A DNA stretch of 64,000 bases from Acidovorax sp. Leaf160 (GTDB lineage: Bacteria; Pseudomonadota; Gammaproteobacteria; Burkholderiales; Burkholderiaceae_C). Of this stretch, positions 29,396 through 38,756 are shown piece by piece (within the stretch, counting starts at the first letter, position 1; each line of letters starts with the position of its first letter). The DNA is taken from positions 1-64,000 of the forward strand of contig NZ_LMOV01000026.1 of the NCBI RefSeq assembly GCF_001424265.1. The letters run 5' to 3'. A model generated the notes under the pieces. The model saw nothing but the letters and a program-made list of their open reading frames with translations, ran no database searches and had not been told where the DNA came from. The translations under genes and the position numbers were made by a program.

Positions 29396-30253
29396 TCACT
29401 GCGGCAGCATCGGGGGCTCGTCCTCGTCGATGCGCCGCTCGCCCCATTCCTGCGCCCGAAAGCGCAGCAGGGGCTCCAGCTCGATGTCGCGCAGCATTAG
29501 GTCGCGCCCCTCCTGCATGTAGCTGGTGACGCGGCCCAGGGCCCGCAGGAAGGCCTGCCCGGCACCCGCGCCCTGCAGGCACAGCCGCACCGACGCATCC
29601 AGCACCTGAAAGCGCAGCTGGCCGCCCTCCTCCGCGAAGCGGGCGACGAAACGGTTGCAGCCGTCGCCGCCGATGGCGCGGTCGCCGTCCCGCTGCAGCA
29701 CCAGATGCGGGGCGGGCTGGCCCTCGGCTGGCGCGGCAAGGGGCGGCTCGCCCTCGATGGACACCAGCTTCCAGTAGCTCTGCCGCAACGGCACCGACGC
29801 GGCCACGTTGGCGCGGTGCAGCCGCACGGGCGCCAGCACCACGTCCACATGCCGGAAAGCCGGATCGAACAGCACCGGATGCACCCCGGGCGTGTCGAGC
29901 AGGATGGCGCCGTTGCGCCGCACGGCGGCGCGCACCTCATAACGGCCCTGCGGGTGCAGCTGCGACTGGTAGAACGACAGCCGCAGCGGGTAGGGCAAGA
30001 GGCCGGCCGGGTCGATGCGCTGGCGGGCCAGCACCACGGGCGGGTCTTCCGGGCGGGAGACGTCGACCAGTGCGGCGTCGAACACGGCCTCGGGCGGCAC
30101 GTAGAGCCGCTCGCGCGAGAGGACCGAGCCGGTGACCTCGATGTCGGGCGGCTTCGTGGCGCAGCCGGCCAGCGCCCCGAGCGCCGCCGCCAGGCAGAGC
30201 GCCGCAAGCGGGCCGGAAAACGGCCCAGGGACCGGGCGGCGGGGCTCGGTCAA
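29396..30253 (-). CDS. YbaY/META-domain lipoprotein
   Basis: The 285-residue protein has lipobox ALAGC, lipidated at C31. Residues about 37-130 resemble the YbaY-type domain ([29 protein letters not shown]). Residues about 155-255 resemble a META/HslJ domain ([12 protein letters not shown], then [21 protein letters not shown]). Both domains occur in envelope stress lipoproteins, but neither has a firm biochemical function. It converges on purC with a 16-bp gap and follows the CnoX-like gene by 5 bp, suggesting co-transcription with it. Confidence 0.8.
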   Translation of the reverse strand: MTEPRRPVPGPFSGPLAALCLAAALGALAGCATKPPDIEVTGSVLSRERLYVPPEAVFDAALVDVSRPEDPPVVLARQRIDPAGLLPYPLRLSFYQSQLHPQGRYEVRAAVRRNGAILLDTPGVHPVLFDPAFRHVDVVLAPVRLHRANVAASVPLRQSYWKLVSIEGEPPLAAPAEGQPAPHLVLQRDGDRAIGGDGCNRFVARFAEEGGQLRFQVLDASVRLCLQGAGAGQAFLRALGRVTSYMQEGRDLMLRDIELEPLLRFRAQEWGERRIDEDEPPMLPQ

Positions 30254-30258
30254 ACCCT

Positions 30259-31164
30259 TCAGCTCAGCACCACGCTGGAAAGCCGCCGGCGGTAGGTGGC
30301 CAGCACCGGGTCCTGCGGCGGGATCTGGCCCTCGGCCACCTTCACCTTCGGCGGCTCGATGATCTCCAGCACCGCCACGTAGGCCTTGCGGGCGGCCTCG
30401 TCGTTCCAGCCCTTGTCGCGCATCAGGATTTCCAGCAACTCGTCCATGGCGTCGGTCCAGCGCTGCTGGGCGATCAGCCCCTGCGCGCGGCCGAAGCGGG
30501 CGTCGAAATCGCGCTTGTTGGCTGCGATCCGGGCATCGAATTCGGCTCCAGCGCCCGATTTGCCTCCACCCTTAGCTACGAAATCAATAGCATCCATCCA
30601 CATCTTCAAGGCGCCCAGCTTGCGCGATACGCCCGCCTTGGCGATCACCGGCGCGAAGGCGACCTTGGCGTCGTCCTCGCGGCCCTGCAGCAGCAGCGCC
30701 TTGACGTAGTCGAAGCGAGCGTCATCGCTCGCCGGGTCGGCGGCCACGGCCTGCTGCAGCCTGTCCAGCGCGGCTGCCGGGTCTTCCTGCGCTGCCAGGG
30801 CGTCGGGCGCCTCTTCCGGCGGCTCGTCGAACGCTTCGGCCGGGGGCAGGTGCTTGTCGAGGAAGGCGCGCACCTGGCCTTCGGGCTGGGCGCCGGTGAA
30901 GCCGTCCACGGGCTGGCCGTTCATCAGCAGCACGCAGGTGGGAATGCTGCGGATGCCGAACATGGCGGCGATCTGCTGCTCCTGGTCGGAGTCGATCTTG
31001 GCGAGCTTGAAGCGGCCGGCGTAATCGATCTCGAGCTTTTCCAGGATCGGGCCAAGCGACTTGCAGGGGCCGCACCAGGGCGCCCAGAAGTCCACCAGCA
31101 CGGGCACTTGCATCGAGGCCGCGATGACCTCGGTTTCAAAATTCTCTACGGTGATGTCGATCAT
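30259..31164 (-). CDS. cnoX: Thioredoxin-TPR chaperone-like protein (CnoX/YbbN family)
   Basis: The 301-residue protein has an N-terminal thioredoxin domain (about 1-108) with an intact W-C31-G-P-C34 active site, followed by a helical TPR-like region. This is the YbbN/CnoX arrangement. In E. coli, CnoX lacks a redox CxxC and works as a holdase that hands clients to GroEL; here the dithiol is kept, so redox activity is likely. Residues about 192-207 are an in-frame insertion from a dispersed 49-bp element between two helices. The ATG at 31162-31164 starts the thioredoxin fold. It is divergent from purE. Confidence 0.88.
   Translation of the reverse strand: MIDITVENFETEVIAASMQVPVLVDFWAPWCGPCKSLGPILEKLEIDYAGRFKLAKIDSDQEQQIAAMFGIRSIPTCVLLMNGQPVDGFTGAQPEGQVRAFLDKHLPPAEAFDEPPEEAPDALAAQEDPAAALDRLQQAVAADPASDDARFDYVKALLLQGREDDAKVAFAPVIAKAGVSRKLGALKMWMDAIDFVAKGGGKSGAGAEFDARIAANKRDFDARFGRAQGLIAQQRWTDAMDELLEILMRDKGWNDEAARKAYVAVLEIIEPPKVKVAEGQIPPQDPVLATYRRRLSSVVLS
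30543..30591 (-). repeat. Dispersed 49-bp element, copy 7 (inside the cnoX-like gene)
   Basis: On the minus strand it reads GCTAT-TGATTTC-GTAGC (30591-30575), an 18-bp spacer, then GGGCGCTGGAGCC. It is in the same orientation as the gene and is translated as [17 protein letters not shown] in the TPR region. The glycine-rich stretch looks like a flexible loop added between helices. The second hairpin is only partly preserved. Confidence 0.78.
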
Positions 31165-31269
31165 TGCTTTGAGGCCCGTTGGCGTGCGCGCCGCCCGGGG
31201 CGCGCGCACAAAAGTAAAATCGCGGGTTCCACTTCGGCGCGCCGTCTCAGCCTGGCGCACGCACTCCAC

Positions 31270-31767
31270 ATGAAACCCCTCCAGATCGGCGTGGTCATGG
31301 GCTCTTCCAGCGATTGGGAGACCATGCAGCACGCAGTGCAGATTCTCCAGCAATTCGATGTCGCCCACGAGGCACGCGTGGTATCGGCCCACCGCATGCC
31401 CGACGACATGTTCGCCTACGCCGAGGCCGCTGCCGGCCTGGGCCTGAAGGCCATCATCGCCGGCGCGGGCGGCGCCGCCCACCTGCCCGGCATGATCGCC
31501 GCCAAGACCACCGTGCCCGTGCTCGGCGTGCCGGTGGCAAGCCGCCACCTGCAGGGCGTCGACTCGCTGCACAGCATCGTGCAGATGCCCAAGGGCATTC
31601 CGGTGGCCACCTTCGCCATCGGCGCGGCCGGCGCGGCCAATGCGGCGCTGTTCGCGGTGGCGCTGCTGGCCAGCGAAGACCCGGCGCTGCGTTCCCGCCT
31701 CGAAGCCTTCCGCGCCGAGCAGACCGAAGTCGCACGCGGCATGACGCTGCCGCCGGTGGGCCCATGA
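31270..31767 (+). CDS. purE: N5-carboxyaminoimidazole ribonucleotide mutase
   Basis: The 165-residue class I PurE converts N5-CAIR to CAIR. The active-site motifs [22 protein letters not shown] with the catalytic histidine, and [18 protein letters not shown] are all present. The ATG at 31270 begins directly before the family N-terminus. The stop codon overlaps the purK start (ATGA), giving translational coupling. It is divergent from the CnoX-like gene with a gap of about 105 bp that must contain its promoter. Confidence 0.97.
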   Translation: MKPLQIGVVMGSSSDWETMQHAVQILQQFDVAHEARVVSAHRMPDDMFAYAEAAAGLGLKAIIAGAGGAAHLPGMIAAKTTVPVLGVPVASRHLQGVDSLHSIVQMPKGIPVATFAIGAAGAANAALFAVALLASEDPALRSRLEAFRAEQTEVARGMTLPPVGP

Positions 31768-32960
31768 GCGACACCACTCCAGAACAGAACGCCATTGCAG
31801 CGACACCCCTGCTTGCGGGGGCCACGCTGGGCGTGCTGGGCGGCGGGCAGCTGGGGCGCATGTTCGCGCATGCCGCCCAGGCCATGGGCTACTTCACCGC
31901 CGTGCTGGATGCCGACCCGACCAGCCCCGCCGGCCTGGTGAGCCACCACCACATCCAGACCGCGTACGAAGACCCGGACGGGCTGGCCCAGCTGGCAGCC
32001 CTGAGCGATGCCATCACCACCGAATTCGAGAACGTGCCGGCGCAGGCCCTGCGCACGCTGGGCGCCGAGCGCCCGGTATCGCCTGCCGCCAGCGCCGTCG
32101 CCATCGCGCAGGACCGCGCGGCCGAGAAGGCGCATTTCGACCGCTGCGGCGTGCCCTGCGCACCCTATGCCGTGATCGGCTCGGCCGAACAGCTGGCCGC
32201 GGTCGATGCCGACCGGCTGCTGCCCGGCATTTTGAAGACGGCCCGCATGGGCTACGACGGCAAGGGCCAGTCGCGGGTGAAGACGCGCGAGGACCTGGCC
32301 GCCGCCTGGCAGGCCATGGGCGGCGTGCCCTGCGTGCTGGAAAAGATGCTGCCGCTGGCGCTGGAGTGCTCGGTGATCGTGGCGCGCGGCGCGGACGGCG
32401 CCTGCGTGCACCTGCCGGTGCAGCGCAACCTGCACCGTGCCGGCATCCTGGCCGTGACCGAGGTGCATGAAGGAAATGTGCCTCCCGCGCTGGCGGAACA
32501 AGCGGTTGCCGCTGCCAAATCGATAGCAGAAGGGCTGCAATACGTCGGCGTGCTGTGCGTGGAGTTCTTCGTGCTGGAGGACGGCGCCCTGGTGGTCAAC
32601 GAGATCGCTCCGCGTCCGCACAACAGCGGCCACTACAGCCAGAACGCCTGCGACGTGTCGCAGTTCGAGCTGCAGGTGCGCGCCATGGCCGGCCTGCCGC
32701 TGACCCAGCCGCGCCAGCACAGCCCCGCCGTCATGCTCAACCTGCTGGGCGACCTGTGGTTCGCCCGGGGCCCGCATGCGCAGACGCCGCCCTGGGCGGC
32801 GGTGCTGGCGCTGCCGGGCACCCATCTGCACCTCTACGGCAAGGCCGATGCCAAGCCCGGCCGCAAGATGGGCCACCTGAACGTCACCGCCGCCACGGCC
32901 GAGGTCGCGCGCGCCACCGCGCTGCAGGCCGCCGCGCTGCTGGGCATCGAACCCTTCTGA
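31764..32960 (+). CDS. purK: N5-carboxyaminoimidazole ribonucleotide synthase
   Basis: The 398-residue ATP-grasp enzyme makes N5-CAIR from AIR, bicarbonate and ATP, supplying PurE. Motifs include [21 protein letters not shown] at the start, [14 protein letters not shown] for ATP binding, and the metal-binding [26 protein letters not shown]. It overlaps purE by four bases. Residues about 240-255 ([16 protein letters not shown]) fall on a copy of the dispersed 49-bp element but still read as a helix that fits the fold. Confidence 0.97.
   Translation: MSDTTPEQNAIAATPLLAGATLGVLGGGQLGRMFAHAAQAMGYFTAVLDADPTSPAGLVSHHHIQTAYEDPDGLAQLAALSDAITTEFENVPAQALRTLGAERPVSPAASAVAIAQDRAAEKAHFDRCGVPCAPYAVIGSAEQLAAVDADRLLPGILKTARMGYDGKGQSRVKTREDLAAAWQAMGGVPCVLEKMLPLALECSVIVARGADGACVHLPVQRNLHRAGILAVTEVHEGNVPPALAEQAVAAAKSIAEGLQYVGVLCVEFFVLEDGALVVNEIAPRPHNSGHYSQNACDVSQFELQVRAMAGLPLTQPRQHSPAVMLNLLGDLWFARGPHAQTPPWAAVLALPGTHLHLYGKADAKPGRKMGHLNVTAATAEVARATALQAAALLGIEPF
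32479..32527 (-). repeat. Dispersed 49-bp element, copy 8 (inside purK)
   Basis: On the minus strand: GCTAT-CGATTTG-GCAGC (32527-32511), then an 18-bp spacer GGCAACCGCTTG..., then CAGCGCGGGAGGC. The fixed spacing and the shared CGCTTG in the spacer match copy 4 closely, although the first palindrome has two changes on one side. It is read antisense in the same codon phase as copies 4 and 6. This is less certain than the perfect copies because natural PurK helices can look similar. Confidence 0.6.
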
Positions 32961-32976
32961 CGGCACGGGGCACCGC

Positions 32977-33990
32977 ATGATCCTCGACGGCCAACGGCCC
33001 GACTCCATCGCCGCCGCCGCCACGGCCCTGCGCGGCGGCGCCCTGCTGGGCCTGCCCACCGAAACGGTCTACGGCCTGGCGGCGGACGCCGCCAGCGATG
33101 CCGCCGTGGCGCAGATCTTCACCGCCAAGGGCCGGCCCAGCGACCATCCGCTGATCGTGCACGTGGCCGACGCCAGCGCCATCGCCCGCTTCGCCCGCGA
33201 CATGCCGCCCTTCGCCCAGGCCCTGGTCGATGCCTTTTGGCCCGGGCCGCTCACGCTCATCCTGCCGCGCCAGCCCGGCGTGGCCACCGCCGCCACCGGC
33301 GGCCAGGACAGCGTGGGCCTGCGCTGCCCCGCGCATCCGGTGGCGCAGGCCGTGCTGCGTGCCGCAGCGTCCGGCGATGCGGACCTGCCCGGCCGGCCCG
33401 TCTGGGGCGTGGCCGCGCCCAGCGCCAACCGCTTCGGCCGCGTCAGCCCAACCACCGCCCGCCACGTGGCCGAGGAATTGGGCGACGCCCTGCTGGTGCT
33501 GGACGGCGGCCCCTGCGAGGTCGGCATCGAGTCGACCATCATCGACTGCACGCGCGGCCGGCCCGTGCTGCTGCGCCCGGGCGCCATCACGCGCGCCCAG
33601 GTGGCGGCTGCCTGCGGCATCGATCCGCTATCGAAAGAAGAGCTGCCGGACCACACGCCCCGCGCGTCGGGCACCTTGGAAGCCCATTACGCCCCGGCCG
33701 CCCGCGTGCGGCTGATGGACGCCCGCGCGCTGCAGGCGGGGCTGGACGTGCTGGGCGCCGATGCCGCGCATCTGGCCGTCTATGCCCGCGCCGCGCTGCG
33801 CACCCGCTCGGCGCATGTCGTCATGCGCCGCATGCCGGACGATGCCGCGGCTGCGGCGCAGCAGCTGTTTGCGGCGCTGCGCGGCTTCGACGATGCCGGC
33901 GTGAAGCTGATCTGGATCGAAACCCCGCCCGACGCACCCGACTGGGAAGGCGTGCGCGACCGGCTGCAGCGCGCGGCGGCAGCGGCCTGA
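32977..33990 (+). CDS. Threonylcarbamoyl-AMP synthase, Sua5/YwlC type
   Basis: The 337-residue protein has an N-terminal YrdC domain with LGLPTETVYGLAADA, KGRPSDHPLIVHV and the later APSANRFGRVSPTTA and GIESTIIDC motifs. A Sua5 C-terminal domain follows after the linker RASGTLEAHYAP. It makes threonylcarbamoyl-AMP from threonine, bicarbonate and ATP for the t6A37 modification of ANN-decoding tRNAs. It follows purK by 16 bp and is probably on the purEK transcript. TsaB, another member of the t6A pathway, is encoded at 38.9 kb. Confidence 0.93.
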   Translation: MILDGQRPDSIAAAATALRGGALLGLPTETVYGLAADAASDAAVAQIFTAKGRPSDHPLIVHVADASAIARFARDMPPFAQALVDAFWPGPLTLILPRQPGVATAATGGQDSVGLRCPAHPVAQAVLRAAASGDADLPGRPVWGVAAPSANRFGRVSPTTARHVAEELGDALLVLDGGPCEVGIESTIIDCTRGRPVLLRPGAITRAQVAAACGIDPLSKEELPDHTPRASGTLEAHYAPAARVRLMDARALQAGLDVLGADAAHLAVYARAALRTRSAHVVMRRMPDDAAAAAQQLFAALRGFDDAGVKLIWIETPPDAPDWEGVRDRLQRAAAAA

Positions 33991-34115
33991 CCCAAGGGCC
34001 CGGACATGCCCCGCGCCGCCTGCCTGGCCCGACGCGATCGCCAAGATCGCACTGCTTGCGAGCCTTGCCGGGCGTAATCGTTAAACTCGGCCCACTAATT
34101 CTGGAGAAACACACC

Positions 34116-35072
34116 ATGGCAGCAAACTGGATGCGCCGCAGCCTCGTGGTCGCCGCTTGCGCGTCGGCCGCATTGCTCGCAGCCTGCGGATCGAGCACCA
34201 CTGAATCGGCCCTTTCGCCGACGCGGTTCATCGCTTTCGGTGACGGCCTGACCGACGCCGGCCAAGGCGGCGGAGGCAAGTACTCCGTGAACGACGGCTC
34301 GATCAACAACTGGGCCATTCAACTGGCGTCCCGCTACGGCCAGAACATCACGCCGGCATCCGCTGGCGGCCTGGGCTATGCCCGCGGCAACGCCCGGGTC
34401 GTCGCCACGCCCGACGCGGCAGGCAACAGCGCCACCCTGACCGTCAAGCAGCAGATCGACGCGTTCCTGGCGAGCGGCCAGTTTGGCGGCGACGACCTGG
34501 TCCTGATCAGCGGCGGCGTGAGCGACGTGATCGTCGGCATGCGGGCCGTGCAGGCCGGCACGCAGACCGAAGAGGCCTATGTGGCCGCCATGCGCACGGC
34601 GGGCCAGGAATACGCCAAGCAGCTGCGCCGCCTGTCCGACGCGGGCGCGCGCCACATCGTGGCCACCGGCACCTACGACCTGAGCCGCTCGCCCTGGGCC
34701 ACGGCCATCAACCGGACCGACCTGCTGAGCCGCGCGAGCAGCGCCTTCAACCAGGGCCTGCTGGTGGACATCGTCGATCTGGGCAGCACGGTGCTGTACG
34801 TCGATTCGGCCTACTACGTGAACCTGATGCAGGGCGGCCCGTCCGGCTACGGCTTCGACAACGCCACCACGCCGGTGTGCACCTCGGTGGATGCCGGCGC
34901 GGGCATCGGCATCGGCGCGGGCGAGGTCAACTCCTCGCTGTGCAACGTCTCCACCCTGCTGGCCGGCGCCAACCAGGACAAGTACCTGTTCGCCGACAAG
35001 GTCTATCTCACGCCCTCGGGCTATCGCCAGTTCGGCAACTACGCCTACGACCGCCTGCGCGTCCGCTGGTGA
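34116..35072 (+). CDS. GDSL-family lipoprotein with degenerate active site
   Basis: The 318-residue protein has lipobox LLAAC, lipidated at C24, then the fold of SGNH/GDSL esterases. The block I motif reads FGDGLTDAG, so the nucleophile serine of GDSL is Gly44. Block III reads ISGGVSDV instead of G-x-N-D. The final Asp-x-x-His dyad reads D294-K-V-Y297. The neighbour at 35921-37072 retains all of these residues. A classical esterase function is therefore unlikely, and a binding or structural role is possible. GGAGAA lies seven bases before the ATG. A bidirectional terminator follows. Confidence 0.82.
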   Translation: MAANWMRRSLVVAACASAALLAACGSSTTESALSPTRFIAFGDGLTDAGQGGGGKYSVNDGSINNWAIQLASRYGQNITPASAGGLGYARGNARVVATPDAAGNSATLTVKQQIDAFLASGQFGGDDLVLISGGVSDVIVGMRAVQAGTQTEEAYVAAMRTAGQEYAKQLRRLSDAGARHIVATGTYDLSRSPWATAINRTDLLSRASSAFNQGLLVDIVDLGSTVLYVDSAYYVNLMQGGPSGYGFDNATTPVCTSVDAGAGIGIGAGEVNSSLCNVSTLLAGANQDKYLFADKVYLTPSGYRQFGNYAYDRLRVRW

Positions 35073-35116
35073 GCCCGACCAAGCCGGGGAGCCAGCGGCT
35101 TCCCGAGTCGCCCATG

Positions 35117-35145
35117 AAAAAGCCGACCTCCTGGGTCGGCTTTTT
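35117..35145. terminator. Bidirectional intrinsic terminator
   Basis: AAAAA precedes arm GCCGACC (35122-35128), the loop is five bases, and arm GGTCGGC (35134-35140) is followed by TTTTT. It lies between the convergent GDSL-type gene (ends 35072) and the ompW-like gene (ends 35205), with a U run on both strands. Confidence 0.92.
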
Positions 35146-35204
35146 GCTGTGCGGCGACAGCCGGGTGCCTCGTGGGCGCCCCACTGCGCATTCCTGAGGA
35201 GGTA

Positions 35205-35879
35205 TCAGAACCGGTAGCCGATTCCCACGGCGAAGACGTTCGGGTTGAGACGGATCGACACGCTTTGGCCGCTGGACAGGTGCGTGCGGGTCTTCAGGAA
35301 ACTCTTGTAGTAGGCGGCGTCGACGAACCAGCGCTCGTTGAAGTTGTAGACGAAGCCGACCTGCGGCGTCAGGCCGAAGCGGTCGTCGATATCGGCCGTG
35401 GTCGGGTTGGCGGGCGTGCCCCCGCTCAGGGCGTTCAACGTGGCGGTGGTGCGTTCCTTGAAGAACTTCGCGTAGGTCACGCCCAGCCCCAGGTAGGGAC
35501 GGAAGCTGGCGTTGGCCTCGCCAAAGCGGTATTGCGCGAACACGGTGGCGGGCAGCACCTTGGTTTCGCCCACCTTGCCCACGCCCGCGATCGCGCCGTC
35601 GCCGTAGAACGAGTGCTTGAAGGGCAGGCCGATGGGCACGTCGATGGCCCAGTGGTCGGTCAGCATGTAGTTCAGGCCGCCGGTCAGCGCGCTGGCGGGA
35701 TCGACGTCCACGCGCGTGCCGGGAAAGCTCGGCGCGCTCAGGTCGCCGCTGCGCACCTGGGGCGCAATGTGGGTCGCGCCGATGCGCACGCTGAAGGTGC
35801 CGGCCACCTGTGCCTGCGCGGCCGTGGCGAGGAGGACGGTGGCGAGGGCCGCGCCGGCCCGGACGATGTGCTTGTTCAT
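35205..35879 (-). CDS. ompW: OmpW-family outer-membrane protein
   Basis: The 224-residue protein has a signal peptide (residues about 1-23, ending AQA) and the OmpW pattern. The pattern includes VRIGATHIAPQ, a TGGLNYMLTDHWAIDVPIG segment, the repeated Y-R-F type strand ends, LGLGVTYAKFF and the terminal VFAVGIGYRF with its C-terminal phenylalanine. OmpW forms an eight-stranded barrel that lets small hydrophobic molecules pass. It lies 41 bp after a GDSL esterase gene on the same strand, so the two may share a transcript. Confidence 0.93.
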   Translation of the reverse strand: MNKHIVRAGAALATVLLATAAQAQVAGTFSVRIGATHIAPQVRSGDLSAPSFPGTRVDVDPASALTGGLNYMLTDHWAIDVPIGLPFKHSFYGDGAIAGVGKVGETKVLPATVFAQYRFGEANASFRPYLGLGVTYAKFFKERTTATLNALSGGTPANPTTADIDDRFGLTPQVGFVYNFNERWFVDAAYYKSFLKTRTHLSSGQSVSIRLNPNVFAVGIGYRF

Positions 35880-35920
35880 GGCGATGGGTTCCTGCTCCTG
35901 GGAGGTGGGGCCGAGGCCGT

Positions 35921-37072
35921 TCACAGCCAGCCGGCCTGCGAGAGGGCGCGCGACACCAGCTGGCCGACCAGCTGGTGGCCGTACGGCGTGGGATGGAAGC
36001 CGTCCGCGAAGCCGTAGGTCTGCCACCAGTTGCTGCCACCCGTGGCGCCGGCGGGCGGCGTGGCGGCCGACAGGGCGGCTGCGGTGCAGGACGGGAAGGT
36101 GTAGGTGGGCAGGCCGTCGCTGCCGACGCCGGTGGCCGGGCAGGCGGCCGTGGTCACGTTGGTCAGCTGGTACTGGGCGGGGTTGGTCGCCTGGTCCTTG
36201 AACGAGGAATAGAGGTCGGCGATCACGACGCGGCTGTCGCCCGCCACGCTGCCGGCCAGCTGTTGGTTGAACGCCTGCACCCAGCCGTCGAACACCGCTT
36301 CGGCCTGGGCTGCCGCGGTGGCGCCGTTGGCGGCCGCCACCGAGGCCAGCACTGCGCGGAAGCGCGGCGTGAGCGTGATGCCGGGCATGTTGACGATGGC
36401 GACGCGCTTGGCGCCCTTGTCCAGCGTGTTGGTCTTGATGGTCGTGGCGAACTGGCTGGCCAGCGTCTGCATGTAGCGCCCGCCGACCTGCGCCAGGCCG
36501 GTGGCACCGGCGGCGAAGGCGGCGTTCACCGTGGCGGTGTCCAGCACGGTGCTCAGCACGGCCCGGTAGGCGGCGGCGCCGTCGCGGGGCACCCGCAGGT
36601 AGGCACCGATCAGGTCGGCCGCGTCGTTGCCGCCGCCGTCGATCAGCACCAGCTCGCTGCCGTTGTAGCCCGCCGTGCCCGCATCCTGGATCTGGCGGGT
36701 GATGGACACCGGCGAGGCCGGGGCCGTGAAGTTGTTGATGCGCCCGCCGGCCACCGCGTAGTTGGTGCAGGTAGCGTTGACGCTGAAGCTGGTGCCGTTC
36801 GACGTGTAGTGCGGGCAGAGCGTCTGGCCGTACGTGGTGGCCACGCGCTCGGGCCAGATGGGGGTGGAGCCGGGGCCGGTCGGGGCCGAGCCCTGCACGG
36901 TGGCCTTGAAGCCGAAGGTGCCGCTGTCGGCCAGGCTGTCGCCCATCACGCGGACGGAATTCACGCTGACGGCCGTGGACGTATCGGAACCACCGCCGCC
37001 GCAGGCGGCCAGCAGGGCGGCGACGGCAGAGGCCACGGCGGCACGCGCCGCCCATTGCATGCGAGGTTTCAT
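35921..37072 (-). CDS. GDSL/SGNH-family esterase lipoprotein
   Basis: The 383-residue protein has lipobox LLAAC with C24, then a complete SGNH hydrolase set. This comprises VMGDS46LADSG with the nucleophile serine, LVLIDGGGNDAADL with the block III asparagine, and FAD357GFH360PTPYGH with the catalytic Asp-His pair. It should act as a surface- or periplasm-facing esterase or lipase of unknown substrate. It precedes the ompW-like gene, so uptake of the released product through that barrel is plausible. A perfect 14-bp palindrome lies just upstream of the start. Confidence 0.88.
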   Translation of the reverse strand: MKPRMQWAARAAVASAVAALLAACGGGGSDTSTAVSVNSVRVMGDSLADSGTFGFKATVQGSAPTGPGSTPIWPERVATTYGQTLCPHYTSNGTSFSVNATCTNYAVAGGRINNFTAPASPVSITRQIQDAGTAGYNGSELVLIDGGGNDAADLIGAYLRVPRDGAAAYRAVLSTVLDTATVNAAFAAGATGLAQVGGRYMQTLASQFATTIKTNTLDKGAKRVAIVNMPGITLTPRFRAVLASVAAANGATAAAQAEAVFDGWVQAFNQQLAGSVAGDSRVVIADLYSSFKDQATNPAQYQLTNVTTAACPATGVGSDGLPTYTFPSCTAAALSAATPPAGATGGSNWWQTYGFADGFHPTPYGHQLVGQLVSRALSQAGWL

Positions 37073-37093
37073 CTAACGACTCCTGTTATAAAT

Positions 37094-37107
37094 AGAACGA
37101 TCGTTCT
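37094..37107. promoter_or_regulatory. Palindromic operator upstream of the GDSL esterase gene
   Basis: AGAACGATCGTTCT is a perfect 14-bp palindrome 22 bases upstream of the esterase ATG. Adjacent to it is an AT-rich TATAAATAG stretch that could hold the promoter. Palindromes of this form are typical of TetR-family operators. No TetR-type gene is in the window, so the regulator would act from elsewhere. The regulator family is inference. Confidence 0.65.
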
Positions 37108-37208
37108 TTTTTCCAAGGCCCATCGTAAGCCGGTACCTTGCGCGCGATGGAGCGGGTAAACACCGAGCAGGTGTATCAGGCTGTGGGCAGCGGTGCGGCT
37201 TGCCCGGA

Positions 37209-38756
37209 TCAGTCCGGTCGGCCCGTGTCCGCCGCGGCCCATTCCACCAGCGCCTCGATGGCCGGCCGCGCTGCCGGCGCATTGGCATGGTTGACGAGGG
37301 CCACCAGCACGTAGCGCCGGCCGCTGGCGGCATGCACGTAGCCGGCCATGGCCGTCACGTCCCGCAGCGTGCCGGTCTTGAGGTGGGCGCTGCCGGTGGC
37401 CCGGCCCTGCGTGCGGCGCAGCGTGCCGTCCACCCCGACGATGGGCAGCGAGGCCATGAGCTCGGGCATGGCGGGCGACGCCCAGGCGGCCTGCAGCATG
37501 CGCGCCAGCGCCTGGGCGCTGACGCGGCCCTCGCGGCTCAGGCCCGCGCCGTTGTCCATCACCGGGGCGTCGCCCGACGCGCCGAAGCGCTGGCGCCACC
37601 ACTGCCCGACCACCGACCGCGCGCCCTCGAAGGTGCCCACGCCGCCCCGCTGCAGTGCCAGCGTCAGGAACAGCTGCTGGGTCATCACGTTGTTGCTGTA
37701 TTTGTTGATGTCGCGCACCACCTCGGCCAGCGCCGGCGAGCGCACGCTGAAGGCCGGCGCCAGGCCGGCCGGCACGCGGCCGTCGCGCACGCTGCCGGTG
37801 AGGCGGCCGCCCAGCTCGCGCCACATGCCTTCGACGGCGCGGGCCGCATAGCCGGCCGGGTCGGCCGGGGCCACCGCCCACTGCCGCTCGGCGCAGGCGG
37901 CGGGGTAGACGCCCTGGAAGGCCACCCGCGCGGGGTCGGTGAAGTCCGCCTGCAGCCCGGCGCGCCAGTCGCCACAGGCCGCGCCGGGCGCGGCCAGCGG
38001 CACCGTGGCCTGCCACTGCATCGGCGACAGGGGCGGCTCGTAGCTCACGCGGGCGACGCCGGCCTGTACGTCGGGCAGGAAGGTCATCGCCAGGGTCTTG
38101 TAGTTGATCAGGAGCGCGTCGGGCGCGGCGTTGTAGGGCCGCAGCGGCTCGCCGTCGAAAAGGCCCGCGTCGTGCGGCGGCACGGCGAATGCGCTGCGGT
38201 CGAGCACGATGTCGCCCACGATCACCTGCACGCCCTGCGCACGCAGCCGCTGCATCAGCAGCCAGAGGCGCTCCACGACCAGCTTCGGGTCGCCCTGGCC
38301 CTTGATGTACACGTTGCCGCGCAGGCTGCCGCCCTGGGGCACGGCGTCCAGGTACACGGGCGTTTCCCAGGTGAAGGCGGGGCCCAGCAGGTCGAGTGCG
38401 GCGTAGGTGGTGACCAGCTTCATCACCGAGGCCGGGTTGGCCGGCACCTGCGCCCGGTAGGCCAGCCGGGGCGGCACCCGGCCGTCCGCCTCCACCACCA
38501 CGGCGGACAGCGCTTCGCGCGGCACCTTGGCGCGCAGCAGGGCCGCATCGACGGCGGGCGGCAGGGCCGGCAAGGCCGCCGCTGCAGCCACCGCCGGAGC
38601 GGTGGGCGCGGGAGCCTGGGCCCGGGCGGGCGATGCGGCCAGAGCCGAGAGAAGGGACACAAGGGACAGAAGGGACAGCAGGGCGACGCCGCCGGCCACC
38701 GGCGTGCGTGGGGAAGGCCAGGAACGCGCCTGCCGGGCGCTGGAGAATGAAACCAT
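37209..38756 (-). CDS. dacB: D-alanyl-D-alanine carboxypeptidase/endopeptidase, PBP4 family
   Basis: The 515-residue protein has a signal peptide (about residues 20-47, ending ARA). The peptidase S13 motifs are PASVMKLV (S-x-x-K), YSNNVMTQQ (S-x-N) and HLKTGTLRD (KTG). A large insertion domain separates SxxK and SxN, as in PBP4. It trims peptide crosslinks in the periplasm. The chosen ATG at 38754-38756 gives the signal peptide; the longer frame upstream overlaps tsaB. It is divergent from tsaB. Confidence 0.93.
   Translation of the reverse strand: MVSFSSARQARSWPSPRTPVAGGVALLSLLSLVSLLSALAASPARAQAPAPTAPAVAAAAALPALPPAVDAALLRAKVPREALSAVVVEADGRVPPRLAYRAQVPANPASVMKLVTTYAALDLLGPAFTWETPVYLDAVPQGGSLRGNVYIKGQGDPKLVVERLWLLMQRLRAQGVQVIVGDIVLDRSAFAVPPHDAGLFDGEPLRPYNAAPDALLINYKTLAMTFLPDVQAGVARVSYEPPLSPMQWQATVPLAAPGAACGDWRAGLQADFTDPARVAFQGVYPAACAERQWAVAPADPAGYAARAVEGMWRELGGRLTGSVRDGRVPAGLAPAFSVRSPALAEVVRDINKYSNNVMTQQLFLTLALQRGGVGTFEGARSVVGQWWRQRFGASGDAPVMDNGAGLSREGRVSAQALARMLQAAWASPAMPELMASLPIVGVDGTLRRTQGRATGSAHLKTGTLRDVTAMAGYVHAASGRRYVLVALVNHANAPAARPAIEALVEWAAADTGRPD

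Noticed and set aside
33627-33643. GCTAT-N7-AGAGC inside the Sua5-type gene as a twelfth repeat copy
   Set aside because: Only one palindrome arm matches, and the tail GCGC is two bases out of register. It could be a decayed copy, but the support is too weak.
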